Counted from the stretch's first letter, positions 53,970 to 63,284 are shown. The stretch: DNA of 64,000 bases from Lachnospiraceae bacterium UBA4381 (GCA_002391105.1 DGRT01000018.1:39794-103793); one strand, 5' to 3'. The notes: generated by a model from the sequence alone, not told the origin. Numbers and translations: made by a program.

Positions 53970-55901
53970 ATGAAGAATATGAAAATGATTAAGAGAAGTT
54001 TTGCGCTGGTTCTTGCGGGAATAATGATGTCAGCATCAGTTGGAGTATATGCGGCAGAAACACCTCCTGATCCGCCAAGCGGGGAAATGGGAACGCCGCC
54101 GGAGGGTGGAGGTGGTGGAGAGATGGGAATGCCTCCGAGAGGTTCTTCCTCTTCCGATCTGACATATTCCGGGGCTACAGAGATAACAGGAGCTGAGACA
54201 TTATCAGCAGGAAATTACAGCTCAACTACGGCTGATGAAAATGCAATTCTGGTAGATACTTCTGAAGAGGTAACTATCAGCTCACCGACAGTAAGCAAAA
54301 CCGGAGATTCTGACGGAGGAGATAACTGTAACTTCTATGGAATCAACTCGGCTGTTACGGTTAAGGGTGGTTCTGCTACATATATCACAGGTGGAAGCAT
54401 AACAGCCACTGCAGAAGGGGCTAATGGTGTATTTTCCTACGGTGGTAATGGTGGTCAGAATGGAGCTGCAGGAGATGGCACTACAGTCTATATCACGGAT
54501 ACAGAAATAACGACCTCCGGTAATAATGGTGGTGGTATCATGACAACCGGTGGTGGTGTAATGGTTGCAAAGAATCTTACAGTTAACACAAGCGGAAGAT
54601 CATCAGCGGCAATCAGAACTGACAGAGGCGGCGGTACTGTAACAGTAACCGGTGGTTCATATACATCGGCAGGACAGGGCTCGCCGGCTATATATTCCAC
54701 AGCGGATATAACAGTAAATGATGCAGAGCTTGCATCTGCAAAGTCTGAAGGAGTATGTATCGAAGGTAAGAACTCCATCACACTCAACAATAGTACGCTG
54801 ACAGCCAATAATACAGCTTTAAATGGAAATGCTACATTTTACGATACCATTATGATATATCAGTCCCAGTCCGGGGATGCTGCAGACGGAACCTCCAGCT
54901 TTTCTATGACCGGAGGTACTCTAAATAGCCTGAGTGGTCATGTGTTCCATGTTACCAATACTTCGGCTGTCATAAATCTTAACGGAACTGATATATATAA
55001 CTACGATGATGAAAATGTCCTTATATCAGTTTGTGATGATGGATGGAGCGGAGCAGGCAATGAGGCAACATTAAATGCCACCGACCAGACGCTTGAAGGA
55101 AGTATTCTGGTGGGGGATGATTCAACACTGACTCTTAATATGGCAGGTTCAACGACATTTCTCGGTAATACCAGCGGACAGATTACCAATGGTAAGGGCG
55201 AGACAGTATCATCTTCTATAGGTACAGTAAATGTAACTATGTCCGGCGGAGAAGCTGTATGGGTTCTGACAGACGATTCAGAAATCAGCTCTATACAGGG
55301 AAGTGGTAAGATCAATTATAATGGTCATACATTAACGGTAGGTGGTGTGGCATATACATCCGGAAGTCCGGCTAGTGGTATAGAAGAAACTACGGAGACG
55401 GTTAAGGCTGTTACCAAGCCCTCTAAACCGACTATTGATACATCTAAGACCATCGCTACCGGCAGTTCATCCTCCAGTGGAGAATGGATAAATGGAAGCT
55501 GGTACAGCAGTGACGGTTCATCAACCTACACAGCAACCATGTCCTGGATGCAGGATGGTAAGGGCTGGTGGATAGAGGATACGGCAGGCTGGTATCCTGT
55601 ATCTGAGTGGCAGAAGATAGATGGCGTATGGTACTATTTTGATGCTAATGGATATATGGCTGAAAATGAATGGTATGACGGCTACTGGTTAGGTGAGGAC
55701 GGAGCCCTGACCTACGAATATACAGGAGACTGGTCAAGTGATTCAAATGGCTGGTGGTACAGCGACAGCTCAGGCTGGTATGCAACCTCCTCCTGGCAGA
55801 AGATAGATGGGAGCTGGTACTACTTTGGATCGGATGGCTACATGGCTGCAAGTACGTATATAGATAACTACTGGGTCGGTGCAGACGGAGTGTGTGAATA
55901 A
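53970..55901 (+). CDS. Secreted surface protein with C-terminal glucan/choline-binding-type repeats
   Basis: 643 residues; ATG at 53970 with GAGGAGG 9 nt upstream (the open frame starts at 53808 inside the repeats). A Sec signal peptide (KMIKRSFALVLAGIMMSAS to VYAAE) is followed by a Pro/Gly-rich linker with Met (GTPPEGGGGGEMGMPP), then ~400 residues of short beta-strand repeats rich in Thr, Gly, Ser and Asn, as in beta-helix adhesins. At ~530-643 two wall-binding repeat blocks appear (GWWIEDTAGWYPVSEWQKID, WYYFDANGYM; GWWYSDSSGWYATSSWQKID, WYYFGSDGYM). It is probably held on the cell wall and binds an outside polymer or host surface. It may be controlled by the preceding two-component system. 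Confidence 0.8.
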   Translation: MKNMKMIKRSFALVLAGIMMSASVGVYAAETPPDPPSGEMGTPPEGGGGGEMGMPPRGSSSSDLTYSGATEITGAETLSAGNYSSTTADENAILVDTSEEVTISSPTVSKTGDSDGGDNCNFYGINSAVTVKGGSATYITGGSITATAEGANGVFSYGGNGGQNGAAGDGTTVYITDTEITTSGNNGGGIMTTGGGVMVAKNLTVNTSGRSSAAIRTDRGGGTVTVTGGSYTSAGQGSPAIYSTADITVNDAELASAKSEGVCIEGKNSITLNNSTLTANNTALNGNATFYDTIMIYQSQSGDAADGTSSFSMTGGTLNSLSGHVFHVTNTSAVINLNGTDIYNYDDENVLISVCDDGWSGAGNEATLNATDQTLEGSILVGDDSTLTLNMAGSTTFLGNTSGQITNGKGETVSSSIGTVNVTMSGGEAVWVLTDDSEISSIQGSGKINYNGHTLTVGGVAYTSGSPASGIEETTETVKAVTKPSKPTIDTSKTIATGSSSSSGEWINGSWYSSDGSSTYTATMSWMQDGKGWWIEDTAGWYPVSEWQKIDGVWYYFDANGYMAENEWYDGYWLGEDGALTYEYTGDWSSDSNGWWYSDSSGWYATSSWQKIDGSWYYFGSDGYMAASTYIDNYWVGADGVCE

Positions 55902-55967
55902 TAATCATATGCAGACGAGTGCGTGAATAATAATCATATGCAGACGGAGTATGCGAATAATAATCAT
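55881..55967 (+). repeat. Three 28-30 bp tandem units at the end of the surface-protein gene
   Basis: Units at 55881, 55911 and 55940, each GCAGACGGAGTGTGTGAATA-like followed by ATAATCATAT; the first holds the real stop codons, the others repeat the gene end after the stop. Unit 2 lacks one G. Confidence 0.85.
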
Positions 55968-55996
55968 TGATTTCGAAGCGAATATAGCACATAATG

Positions 55997-56187
55997 TAAC
56001 TTATCGGAACAAAAGGAAAGTCGAGCGGAGCGAGACCTTACTTTTGGACGATAAGTTACCGAAGATTAATACCAGATGCGGAGCATCTGCCCCTACGAAG
56101 TAGGGATAATACATCGAGCAAAGCGAGATGTATTAAGTATTAATCGAAGGAATAACAGTATATAGCATAACTTATCGGAACAAATAG
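55997..56187. repeat. Nested-hairpin repeat element, copy 2 (reverse orientation)
   Basis: The reverse complement of the element at 14290-14512, with few differences: terminal hairpin 55997-56058, then the same series of smaller hairpins (AGATGCGGAGCATCT, CCCTACGAAGTAGGG, CATCGAGCAAAGCGAGATG). The far terminal hairpin is cut after TAACTTATCGGAACAAATAG. It fills most of the 339-bp gap between the surface-protein gene and the GTPase gene. Confidence 0.85.
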
Positions 56188-56240
56188 CTACTTATGGTAA
56201 TGCTCCCCGGAGCAGTGTGTTATAAGCGGAGGTAGGATTA

Positions 56241-57677
56241 GTGAGTGGTGATGGCAAAAAAGACTCGAGTATATATAGAAATGCCGGAGAGAGGTATCGG
56301 GATCCGAATGTAAAAGAGAAAAGACGCGTTATAGACCGCATGGCAGATCGCGGCAGCCTCATCAGGGCTATAGGCAAAGGAAATAGCAATGCAGAAAAGC
56401 CGGTACGGATGTCTCAGGATCAGGTATATGAGGGAGTGGTGGAAGACTCCGATATCTATGAGGCTCACGAAGGACAGACAAATGCTGCCGGAGCCAGGTG
56501 GGAGATAGACAAGCCAAATGTAGTTGTTGTGGGTAATTCCGGTGTCGGTAAATCTACACTTATTAATGCACTTCTGCAGAGCTACGAGGCAGAAACGGGA
56601 ATAGGTGAAGCAACAACCCGTGAGTTAAGAGTTTATGAAAATAATGAATTAGGCTTCAGAATCATAGATACCATAGGCTTCGAACCCGGCATGCTGAATT
56701 CCAACAAAGCCATTACTGCACTTCGTAAATGGTCCAGAGACAGTATCAAGAATGAGGACACTACTCATCAGATAAATATGATATGGTACTGTATCGACGG
56801 AACTTCACGTAAGATGTTCAGAAAAAATATAGACATGCTTGCCAGAGCGACAGCCGTATGGAAGAGTGTTCCTATTATAGTTGTTATAACCAAATCCTAC
56901 TCCAAGCCGGAGCGTGAAGAAAATATACGAATGGTTTATAATGCCTTCAAAGCTCATGGGAAGCTGCGGGACAACCTGAAGGCAATCATTCCTGTGGTTG
57001 CAACTACCTATAAGATAGATGCTGAGCAGAATATAAATGTAACTCCCGATGGACTGGGTGAGCTTCTTGCAGAGACGGTGAAATATCTGCCTGAAGGTAT
57101 GCGTGCCTCACTGGTCGATAAGAATTATTATTATCTCCAACAGAAGAGAGTTATGGCACATTCTGTGGTTGGTGCCTCCACACTTGCCGGAGTTACTATC
57201 GGAATCGTACCTATACCATTTCCTGATGGAACTATTCTCACGCCGCTTGAGGTTGGTGAGATTAAGAGCCTTTCAAGGATCTATGAGGTGGAGTTTGATA
57301 AAAATACTGAGCTGATGCAGAGTATTATAAATGCCGGAACTGCGGGTATCATTGCCAAGACAGCGCTTAACACGATCAAGGCGATACCGGGTATAAATAT
57401 TGCTGCAGATGTGTTAAATGGTATCGTTGCCGGAGTTATAGTAGCGGCTCTGGGAGAGGGCAGCGTATATATCTTTGAGCAGATCTATACCGGACAGAAA
57501 TCAGTCGCTGACACAGAGTGGGTTAAGAAGATTCTTGACAGCAAGGTGGCTGCCGGTCTTGCCGGAAATCTGAATAAAATAGTTGAAGATTATACGAAGC
57601 TTATCAGTACCAAGGGTAAGGTTACAACTAAGGATGTTATGACCATTATACTGAAATATGTGAAGTTTAAAGACTAA
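56241..57677 (+). CDS. Era/YcjX-like membrane-associated GTPase
   Basis: 478 residues from a GTG at 56241 with GCGGAGGT 8 nt upstream. The first ~85 residues are charged. The G domain has GNSGVGKST (G1), a Thr-rich switch I (GEATTREL), DTIGFEP (G3) and VITKSYSK (G4-like, TKSY instead of NKxD). Residues ~310-430 have two or three long Ala/Gly/Ile-rich helices (VVGASTLAGVTIGIVPIPFP, IPGINIAADVLNGIVAGVIV) like DUF697-type GTPases. It probably works at the membrane; the role is unknown. The atypical G4 suggests relaxed nucleotide choice. Confidence 0.8.
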   Translation: MSGDGKKDSSIYRNAGERYRDPNVKEKRRVIDRMADRGSLIRAIGKGNSNAEKPVRMSQDQVYEGVVEDSDIYEAHEGQTNAAGARWEIDKPNVVVVGNSGVGKSTLINALLQSYEAETGIGEATTRELRVYENNELGFRIIDTIGFEPGMLNSNKAITALRKWSRDSIKNEDTTHQINMIWYCIDGTSRKMFRKNIDMLARATAVWKSVPIIVVITKSYSKPEREENIRMVYNAFKAHGKLRDNLKAIIPVVATTYKIDAEQNINVTPDGLGELLAETVKYLPEGMRASLVDKNYYYLQQKRVMAHSVVGASTLAGVTIGIVPIPFPDGTILTPLEVGEIKSLSRIYEVEFDKNTELMQSIINAGTAGIIAKTALNTIKAIPGINIAADVLNGIVAGVIVAALGEGSVYIFEQIYTGQKSVADTEWVKKILDSKVAAGLAGNLNKIVEDYTKLISTKGKVTTKDVMTIILKYVKFKD

Positions 57678-57736
57678 GTAGATAGAGGATAGTCGCCTGT
57701 TTTGTAAAAAGTTGGCTCATTAATTAAAAGTTATTC

Positions 57737-57765
57737 TTGAAGAAAATGAAATAAGAATATATAAT
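57737..57765 (+). promoter_or_regulatory. tRNA-Pro promoter
   Basis: TTGAAG (57737-57742), 17-bp spacer, TATAAT (57760-57765), with the tRNA 39 bp further on. Confidence 0.8.
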
Positions 57766-57804
57766 AGCCAAGTACATCGTTAATTATTTATCGGTGTACT
57801 TGTG

Positions 57805-57878
57805 CGGTGCGTGGCTCAGCTTGGTAGAGCACTGTGTTAGGGACGCAGGGGTCGCAGGTTCGAATCCTGTCGCACCGA
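57805..57878 (+). tRNA. tRNA-Pro (anticodon AGG)
   Basis: A full 74-nt cloverleaf: acceptor CGGTGCG / CGCACCG, D arm GCTC ... GAGC, anticodon stem CTGTG / CGCAG, loop TTAGGGA (anticodon AGG, G37), variable loop GGGTC, T arm GCAGG TTCGAAT CCTGT, discriminator A. CCA is not encoded. A strong promoter and terminator make it a single-gene unit. A34 in tRNA-Pro is uncommon in bacteria, where UGG, GGG and CGG are usual; it would read CCU and, if modified to inosine, more. Confidence 0.95.
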
Positions 57879-57893
57879 CTTTGCTGAAAATCA

Positions 57894-57928
57894 GGGTTGC
57901 AGACTATTATTAGTTTGCAACCCTTTTG
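57894..57928 (+). terminator. Terminator after tRNA-Pro
   Basis: Perfect arms GGGTTGCA (57894-57901) and TGCAACCC (57916-57923), then TTTTGTTTTT. Confidence 0.85.
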
Positions 57929-58013
57929 TTTTTGGGTTATCATGTAATTTGTTGAAGGAATAACATAGGTAAATCAGACAGACTCAAAAAGAAAAGTAAC
58001 TAAGGAGCATTTT

Positions 58014-58796
58014 ATGAATATATTGATAGGCATTATAGCTGCCGTAGCGGGAGCTGTGCTGTATCTGTTTTTAAATGTTATCATACGTCGTATGGTTGCA
58101 GGCGTAAGAAGCCGTGAAGACTATGACGAGGACGTTGATGGTAAGATGACCAAGGCTGAGAAGCAGGCGGCAGAGGCATCCAAGGCTGTAGAGCAAGATA
58201 AGAAGAAAATAGGCTTCAGGGCGGTGAAGGAGGAGTATAAGCTGCGTTTTTACATCACAGCCGTGATAGGTGCTGTCCTCAGCGGACTGGCAGGATATTT
58301 CTTCGGACTAAGCATTGATACAGTTATTACCTTTATATTTTTTGCGATACTTACGATCATAACCTTTGTAGATATGGATACGATGGAGATACCACCGATA
58401 CTAAATATTATCATATTTGGGCTCGGTATCATTTCCATATTCATACATCCTGAGATTGGTATAGTTTCTAGACTTATCGGAGCAGTTTCTGTGAGTGGGT
58501 TTATGCTGATACTGACGCTTCTGGTTGCAGGAGCCTTTGGAGGTGGCGATATCAAGCTTATGGCTGCCGCAGGCTTTATGATGGGCTGGAAGGGAATACT
58601 TACAGCATTTCTGGCGGGACTGTTTATTGGAGCGGCAATAGGTATCGTGCTAATCATAAGACGTAAGAAGGGCGGTAAGGAGCATATGCCCTTTGGACCT
58701 TCACTTTGTATCGGTCTGGTGGCATCTACATTAATAGGCAGCCAACTGGTTGACTGGTATATCGGAATAGTTAAATCCATGATGATTCAGTACTAA
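58014..58796 (+). CDS. A24-family prepilin-peptidase-like membrane protein
   Basis: 260 residues with an N-terminal helix, a charged cytoplasmic loop (~20-75) and about six further helices. The two catalytic-type acidic motifs of A24 aspartic peptidases are seen: FVDMDTMEIP (Asp in the D-x-D-x6 region) and GGGDIKLMAA (the GxGDxK signature). The zinc-binding methyltransferase domain of PilD is absent, as in TadV-type enzymes. It would cleave type IV prepilin or Flp signal peptides; no pilin gene is in the window. Confidence 0.85.
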   Translation: MNILIGIIAAVAGAVLYLFLNVIIRRMVAGVRSREDYDEDVDGKMTKAEKQAAEASKAVEQDKKKIGFRAVKEEYKLRFYITAVIGAVLSGLAGYFFGLSIDTVITFIFFAILTIITFVDMDTMEIPPILNIIIFGLGIISIFIHPEIGIVSRLIGAVSVSGFMLILTLLVAGAFGGGDIKLMAAAGFMMGWKGILTAFLAGLFIGAAIGIVLIIRRKKGGKEHMPFGPSLCIGLVASTLIGSQLVDWYIGIVKSMMIQY

Positions 58797-58840
58797 GCTC
58801 AGGTTTACTTAAAGCGTTTATTGATATATAATCTTGTTTA

Positions 58841-58979
58841 TCGGAAGAAAAATCGAGAGAAGAATCGGAAGAAAGTTGAGAGATAAATCGGAAAGAAATC
58901 GAAAGAAAAATCTGAAAGAGAATCGAAAGAAAGTCGAAAGAAGTAATCGATAGAAACAGTCAGTAGAAAAATCAAAAGG
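58841..58979 (+). repeat. Purine-rich degenerate short tandem repeat
   Basis: About 140 bp of variants of TCGAAAGAAA and TCGGAAGAAA with irregular spacing, between the A24 peptidase gene and the next gene. It codes for nothing on either strand that I can support; the opposite-strand open frame here is an artefact of the purine bias. Confidence 0.6.
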
Positions 58980-59040
58980 AAATAAAGTCGGGCGAAGGGG
59001 TGCCTGAGTATAGTAATAAATATGATAAGGAGAAGATGAT

Positions 59041-59754
59041 ATGGCAAAGATTAAGATTGGCTCAGTTGAATTAGAAGACACAAGCCTTATAACTGGGGCT
59101 GCATTTACAGCGGGTGCAATGTTCCTTATGATTGGTTCACTTAACTTTATTAAAGCCAGAAAGCTTAGAAAGTCTTTGGAAGAACCGGTTGATGAGGAAG
59201 CGGAGCTGGAGGAGTTTGAGGAATATAAGCGTAAGAAGTACCTTAAGTTAAAGGCTACCAGACAGAAGAAGCTGGCAAATGGAACTGTGGCAATGATTGC
59301 CGGATGGATAGCTACAGGATTTGCAGTTGTAATGCTTACTCCTGTTAAGAAATATGTTTCACTTAGTGATGCTAAGCAGAAGATATCTGATGCCCAGCTT
59401 TTGGACAGAATCAAAAACATGGACCTTGCTGAGAAAGTAAAGAACGTGGACCTTGCTGAGAAAGTAAAGAACGTGGACTTTGCTGGGAAAGTAAAGAACA
59501 TGGACTTTGCTGATAAGGTAAAAAATATAGATATATCTGACAGATTTAAGGATATGAATCTGGTTGAAAAAGTAAAGGATATAGATATTGCAGAGAAGGT
59601 TAAGGATATGGATATATCAGACAAGCTGAAGGAGCTGGAGCTTTCCGGGAAGCTTAAGGAAGTTGAGAACTATGCCAGAAAAAAGGGCAGGGAGTTTGCA
59701 AAGAAGGTAGCCTTTGATGAGATAAAAAAGTTAATAGGAAGGGCTGACAGATAA
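59041..59754 (+). CDS. Membrane protein with nine-residue tandem repeats
   Basis: 237 residues. Two hydrophobic helices (~18-40, LITGAAFTAGAMFLMIG; ~82-105, GTVAMIAGWIATGFAVVML) flank an acidic/basic loop. Residues ~125-210 are nine or more copies of a nine-residue unit with consensus (N/D)(M/V/I)D(L/I/F)A(E/D)KVK, a regular amphipathic pattern. Several units are nearly identical at the DNA level (27 bp), pointing to recent expansion. The C-terminus is basic. It is probably an anchored cytoplasmic rod or lipid-surface helix; function unknown. Two bp separate it from the DUF975-CmpB gene. Confidence 0.75.
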   Translation: MAKIKIGSVELEDTSLITGAAFTAGAMFLMIGSLNFIKARKLRKSLEEPVDEEAELEEFEEYKRKKYLKLKATRQKKLANGTVAMIAGWIATGFAVVMLTPVKKYVSLSDAKQKISDAQLLDRIKNMDLAEKVKNVDLAEKVKNVDFAGKVKNMDFADKVKNIDISDRFKDMNLVEKVKDIDIAEKVKDMDISDKLKELELSGKLKEVENYARKKGREFAKKVAFDEIKKLIGRADR

Positions 59755-59756
59755 TC

Positions 59757-61424
59757 ATGTTAACTAAGAATGTCAGATCAGAAATACGACGCGAGGGTAT
59801 GAAAAACCTGAAGCGTCGGTTTTTTCTAAATATACTTGTAGCATTTATAGTTGGTGTTGTAATGAATGGTGGTTATCAGTATGCTACCAGAAGTCAGAAT
59901 GATATTAATACAGATATTAATCTTGATTTTAGTACTGATATTAATACTGAGGTCAACCAGGCTATTGATGATACTATAAGTGAGGCGGAGAATATAGTCG
60001 AACAGACTCAGAATATCGGTTCCATAAGTTCACTGTCCGGAAGAGATACGTCGTATTCCAATGCTGAAATAGTAAAGGTTTTCATTATGAACCTTTTTCA
60101 GATAGATGAGGTTCCTGATCCGGATTCGATATCAACTACCTCGGCTAACTATTACGGAGGAGTGGCATCTGTGTTTGTAAATGAAATCACAGGCAGTCAG
60201 TCCTTTGTTTTTGGCATCCTGAATGGTATTAATCAGGTGGTCTTTAAGGGTAAGATAGCAAGCTCTATTGTTATTTTCATCTTTTCTATAATATCTATAT
60301 TTTTATTTATATTTCTTAAAAATATAATCATTGTAGGCAATGACAGATATTTTCTGGAACAGCGCCGCTACCATGCTACAGGTGCAGGAGAGCTTCTGTT
60401 TCCATATAAAAACGGCAGACTGAAAAATATAGCCTTAGTAATGTTCCTTAGATATCTGTTCCAGACATTATGGAATGTGACCATAATCGGAGGAATTATC
60501 AAACACTATGAATATAAGCTGATACCTTATATTATGGCGGAGAATCCTAAGATTACGCGACAGGAGGCATTTGCCATTTCCAAACAGCTTATGATGGGGG
60601 AGAAGTGGAAAACCTTTGTAATAGATTTCAGTCTTCTTCCGTGGGTTATTCTTAAGTATGCCACCTTTAACATATCGGGCATGTTTTTCTCTGATGCCTA
60701 CTTTGAATGTGTTGGCGCAGAAATCTATATGAGGCTCAGAACTGAGAAGAAGGACAGTCTCCCGCTGGAACTCAGGAAGCTGTTAAATGATGACATGCTT
60801 GCTATAGACCATGTTGAGGAGACAGAGCATCCGTCAGGCTATGAAGAGCTGGATATACCTCAGATATCCATTAAAAATGTCAGATATGACTATATGAGAA
60901 GCTATTCTCTCATTTCTCTGGTTGAACTGTTCTTTACCTATTCTTTAGTTGGATATCTGTGGGAGGTATTCTTATATCTTGGAACTACCGGTACATTTAT
61001 CAATAGAGGTATGATGCATGGTCCGTGGCTTCCTATCTATGGTTGCGGAGGATTAATGATCATACTCCTCCTGAAACCACTGAGAAAGAATCCCGGCTAT
61101 CTTTTTGCAGGTGCAGTAATAGTATGCGGTGCTGTAGAGTATATCGGCTCCTGGGCACTGGAGACATTCCTTCATAAGAGGTGGTGGGATTATACGGGAT
61201 ATTTTCTTAATATAAACGGACGTATATGCTTTGAGGGACTTCTGGTATTCGGAATGGCGGGACTGGCATTTACCTATCTGTTCTCCCCGATGCTGGATGA
61301 CCTCTATCAGAAAATGTCCAGGAAGAACAGGATTATACTGTGTGTGATTCTGGTGGTACTTTTTGCTGCCGATCTGGTATGGTCGCTGATAGCTCCAAAT
61401 ACCGGAGCGGGAATTACGTCTTAG
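59757..61424 (+). CDS. DUF975 / CmpB-type fusion membrane protein
   Basis: 555 residues. The first ~340 are DUF975-like: opening LTKNVRSEIRREGMKNLKRR aligns with the DUF975 gene at 50894, and the core KHYEYKLIPYIMAENPKITR is shared. Residues ~380-545 match the CmpB-type putative ABC permease family (YSLVGYLWEVFLYLG, RGMMHGPWLPIYGCGG, AVEYIGSWALETFLHKRWWD). No ATPase is near. The start at 59757 is kept because it matches the family opening although no ribosome site is visible; it may be coupled to the gene before it. Role unknown. Confidence 0.82.
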   Translation: MLTKNVRSEIRREGMKNLKRRFFLNILVAFIVGVVMNGGYQYATRSQNDINTDINLDFSTDINTEVNQAIDDTISEAENIVEQTQNIGSISSLSGRDTSYSNAEIVKVFIMNLFQIDEVPDPDSISTTSANYYGGVASVFVNEITGSQSFVFGILNGINQVVFKGKIASSIVIFIFSIISIFLFIFLKNIIIVGNDRYFLEQRRYHATGAGELLFPYKNGRLKNIALVMFLRYLFQTLWNVTIIGGIIKHYEYKLIPYIMAENPKITRQEAFAISKQLMMGEKWKTFVIDFSLLPWVILKYATFNISGMFFSDAYFECVGAEIYMRLRTEKKDSLPLELRKLLNDDMLAIDHVEETEHPSGYEELDIPQISIKNVRYDYMRSYSLISLVELFFTYSLVGYLWEVFLYLGTTGTFINRGMMHGPWLPIYGCGGLMIILLLKPLRKNPGYLFAGAVIVCGAVEYIGSWALETFLHKRWWDYTGYFLNINGRICFEGLLVFGMAGLAFTYLFSPMLDDLYQKMSRKNRIILCVILVVLFAADLVWSLIAPNTGAGITS

Positions 61425-61563
61425 TGAGAGCTTTGTTTCGCGGGATTAAAAAAATATATGTAGTTTTCATTACTAGCTTTTCTTTGGATATATAAATGTG
61501 ATATAGTTGTCTGGTTGATTTTGGCATGGGTTCTGACCCGGTAATAATATCAAGGAGTGAATG

Positions 61564-63210
61564 ATGAAGAATAAAGCTTATCCATATTATAACGTGCCTC
61601 AGATGCTGGATCTGAAGGATATGATGAACAGGCTGCTTAGAGAGAAGCCTGAACAAACAGCATTTGTGTATCCCTGTGAGTCAGGAGAGATGAAAAAATC
61701 CTATTCTGATTTCTATGAGGATATCAATGCATTTGGAACATGGATGTACAAAAAAGGAATCAAGGGAGCTCATGTAGGAATAATCGGTGAAAATTCCTAT
61801 GAATGGTTGGTAACATACTTTGCGGCTATCTTTGGTGGAAGCATAGCTGTGGGAATTGATAAGAGTCTTCCGGATGAAGAGATAGCAACACTTGCCGGTA
61901 TCGGTGATGTGGAGGTTGCATTTGTTACCGGCACCTACTATGAAAAGGTTAGTGGCAAGCTGGACAAGACCTGTTACAATCTGAAGGATTTTGAAGAAAT
62001 ACTTTCAGAGGGAAGACAGTTTATTAAGGATGAGATACCTGAAGTTAAGGAATTTCTGGATTATGAGCTGGAGCTGGATCAAACAGCAACCATCCTGTTT
62101 ACATCAGGTACATCGGGTATCAGCAAGGGTGTTGAGCTGACAAACCGTAACATCGCATTTGAGATAGTTCATACCAGTATGCTTTTTGAACCAACAGGCG
62201 GTGTGCTTGCAGTACTGCCATTCCATCATGCATTTGGACTTGTTGTTGGAATACTTATGGTTGTGAACTATGGTATGCCTATCTATATCAATAAGAGCCT
62301 TAAGCATGTAAAGAAAAACATGGAGGACTTCAAGCCACAGACCATGTTTCTGGTTCCTATGTTCGTAGAGTTCTTCCACAGACAGATTTGGGCAGAAATC
62401 AGGAAGAAGGATAAGATAAATGCATTCAGAGGACTTATGAAGTCAACTGATCTTCTTCTGAGGACCGGCGTTGATGTCAGAAAGAAAACCTATGGTACTA
62501 TCCAGAAGGTATTTGGTGGAAATCTTGAATATATCATCTGTGGTGGTGCTGCACTTGATCCTATGTATGTAAAGGATTTTCGTTCCTGGGGAATCGAAAT
62601 ACTGAATGGTTACGGTGCAACAGAATGTTCACCTAGTACAGCAGTTAACAGGGCTGAGCATAAAAAGGATGGAAGTGTCGGAATACTTATTCCGGGTATT
62701 GAGGTTAAGACAACTGAGGAAGGCGAGATAGCCTTTAAGGGTGATGTTGTTATGAAGGGATACTATAAGAATCCTGAGGCAACTGCGGATGCCCTTATAG
62801 ATGGCTGGTATCACACAGGCGACCTGGGTTATGTGGATGAGGATAACTTCATCTTCCTTACAGGACGTAAGAAGAATCTTATCATTCTCAGTAACGGAGA
62901 GAATATCTCACCTGAAGAACTGGAGCAGGATATCCTTCGTGATAATGCAGTTCAGGAAGCACTCGTTTATGATGAAAATGGCAAGATAGTAGCCGAGGTA
63001 TTCCCTGTAGAGGAGCATTTTGGAGATACAGCTTACTTTGAGAAGCTGAAGAATAAGGTAAACAAGGGACGTCCTATCTATAAGCAGATTACACGTATAA
63101 AGCTTCGTGAGGTGGAGTTCGTAAAGAATGCCAGCATGAAGATCGTAAGATATAAGAATATTCCCGGAAGTGCCCAGTATGTAGCGCCTTCAGAGATTGG
63201 CAAGGAGTAA
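61564..63210 (+). CDS. AMP-forming acyl-CoA synthetase/ligase family protein
   Basis: 548 residues of the adenylate-forming ANL superfamily, which activates an acid with ATP before transfer to CoA or a carrier. Seen are the P-loop-like ILFTSGTSGISKGVELTN, NGYGATECSP, YHTGDLGYVDED and GRKKNLIILSNGENISPEELE; the catalytic Lys lies near the end (NASMKIVRYK). The start at 61564 has AAGGAG 6 nt upstream; 61561 is an alternative. It is of the long-chain fatty-acid/CaiC-like type, but the acid is not shown. Followed by a terminator. Confidence 0.93.
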   Translation: MKNKAYPYYNVPQMLDLKDMMNRLLREKPEQTAFVYPCESGEMKKSYSDFYEDINAFGTWMYKKGIKGAHVGIIGENSYEWLVTYFAAIFGGSIAVGIDKSLPDEEIATLAGIGDVEVAFVTGTYYEKVSGKLDKTCYNLKDFEEILSEGRQFIKDEIPEVKEFLDYELELDQTATILFTSGTSGISKGVELTNRNIAFEIVHTSMLFEPTGGVLAVLPFHHAFGLVVGILMVVNYGMPIYINKSLKHVKKNMEDFKPQTMFLVPMFVEFFHRQIWAEIRKKDKINAFRGLMKSTDLLLRTGVDVRKKTYGTIQKVFGGNLEYIICGGAALDPMYVKDFRSWGIEILNGYGATECSPSTAVNRAEHKKDGSVGILIPGIEVKTTEEGEIAFKGDVVMKGYYKNPEATADALIDGWYHTGDLGYVDEDNFIFLTGRKKNLIILSNGENISPEELEQDILRDNAVQEALVYDENGKIVAEVFPVEEHFGDTAYFEKLKNKVNKGRPIYKQITRIKLREVEFVKNASMKIVRYKNIPGSAQYVAPSEIGKE

Positions 63211-63232
63211 TTACAGTTTACTGAATGGATTT

Positions 63233-63272
63233 GGGAACATCGCATGAAAAATGTGGTGTTCCCTTTATTTTT
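63233..63272 (+). terminator. Terminator after the ligase gene
   Basis: Arms GGGAACATCGCAT and ATGTGGTGTTCCC (63233-63263) with two mismatched or wobble steps, then CTTTATTTTTATTTT. Confidence 0.8.
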
Positions 63273-63284
63273 ATTTTGAAAACG

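Noticed and set aside
56241..57677. Considered whether this GTPase belongs to the GTPase/chaperone operon type
   Set aside because: It has no zinc ribbon, stands alone 17 kb away with different composition, and looks like an Era/YcjX-like membrane GTPase.
58818..59624. Minus-strand open frame across the purine-rich repeat and the nine-residue-repeat gene
   Set aside because: It is Phe/Ser-rich from reading purine-rich DNA backwards and overlaps a well-supported plus-strand gene.
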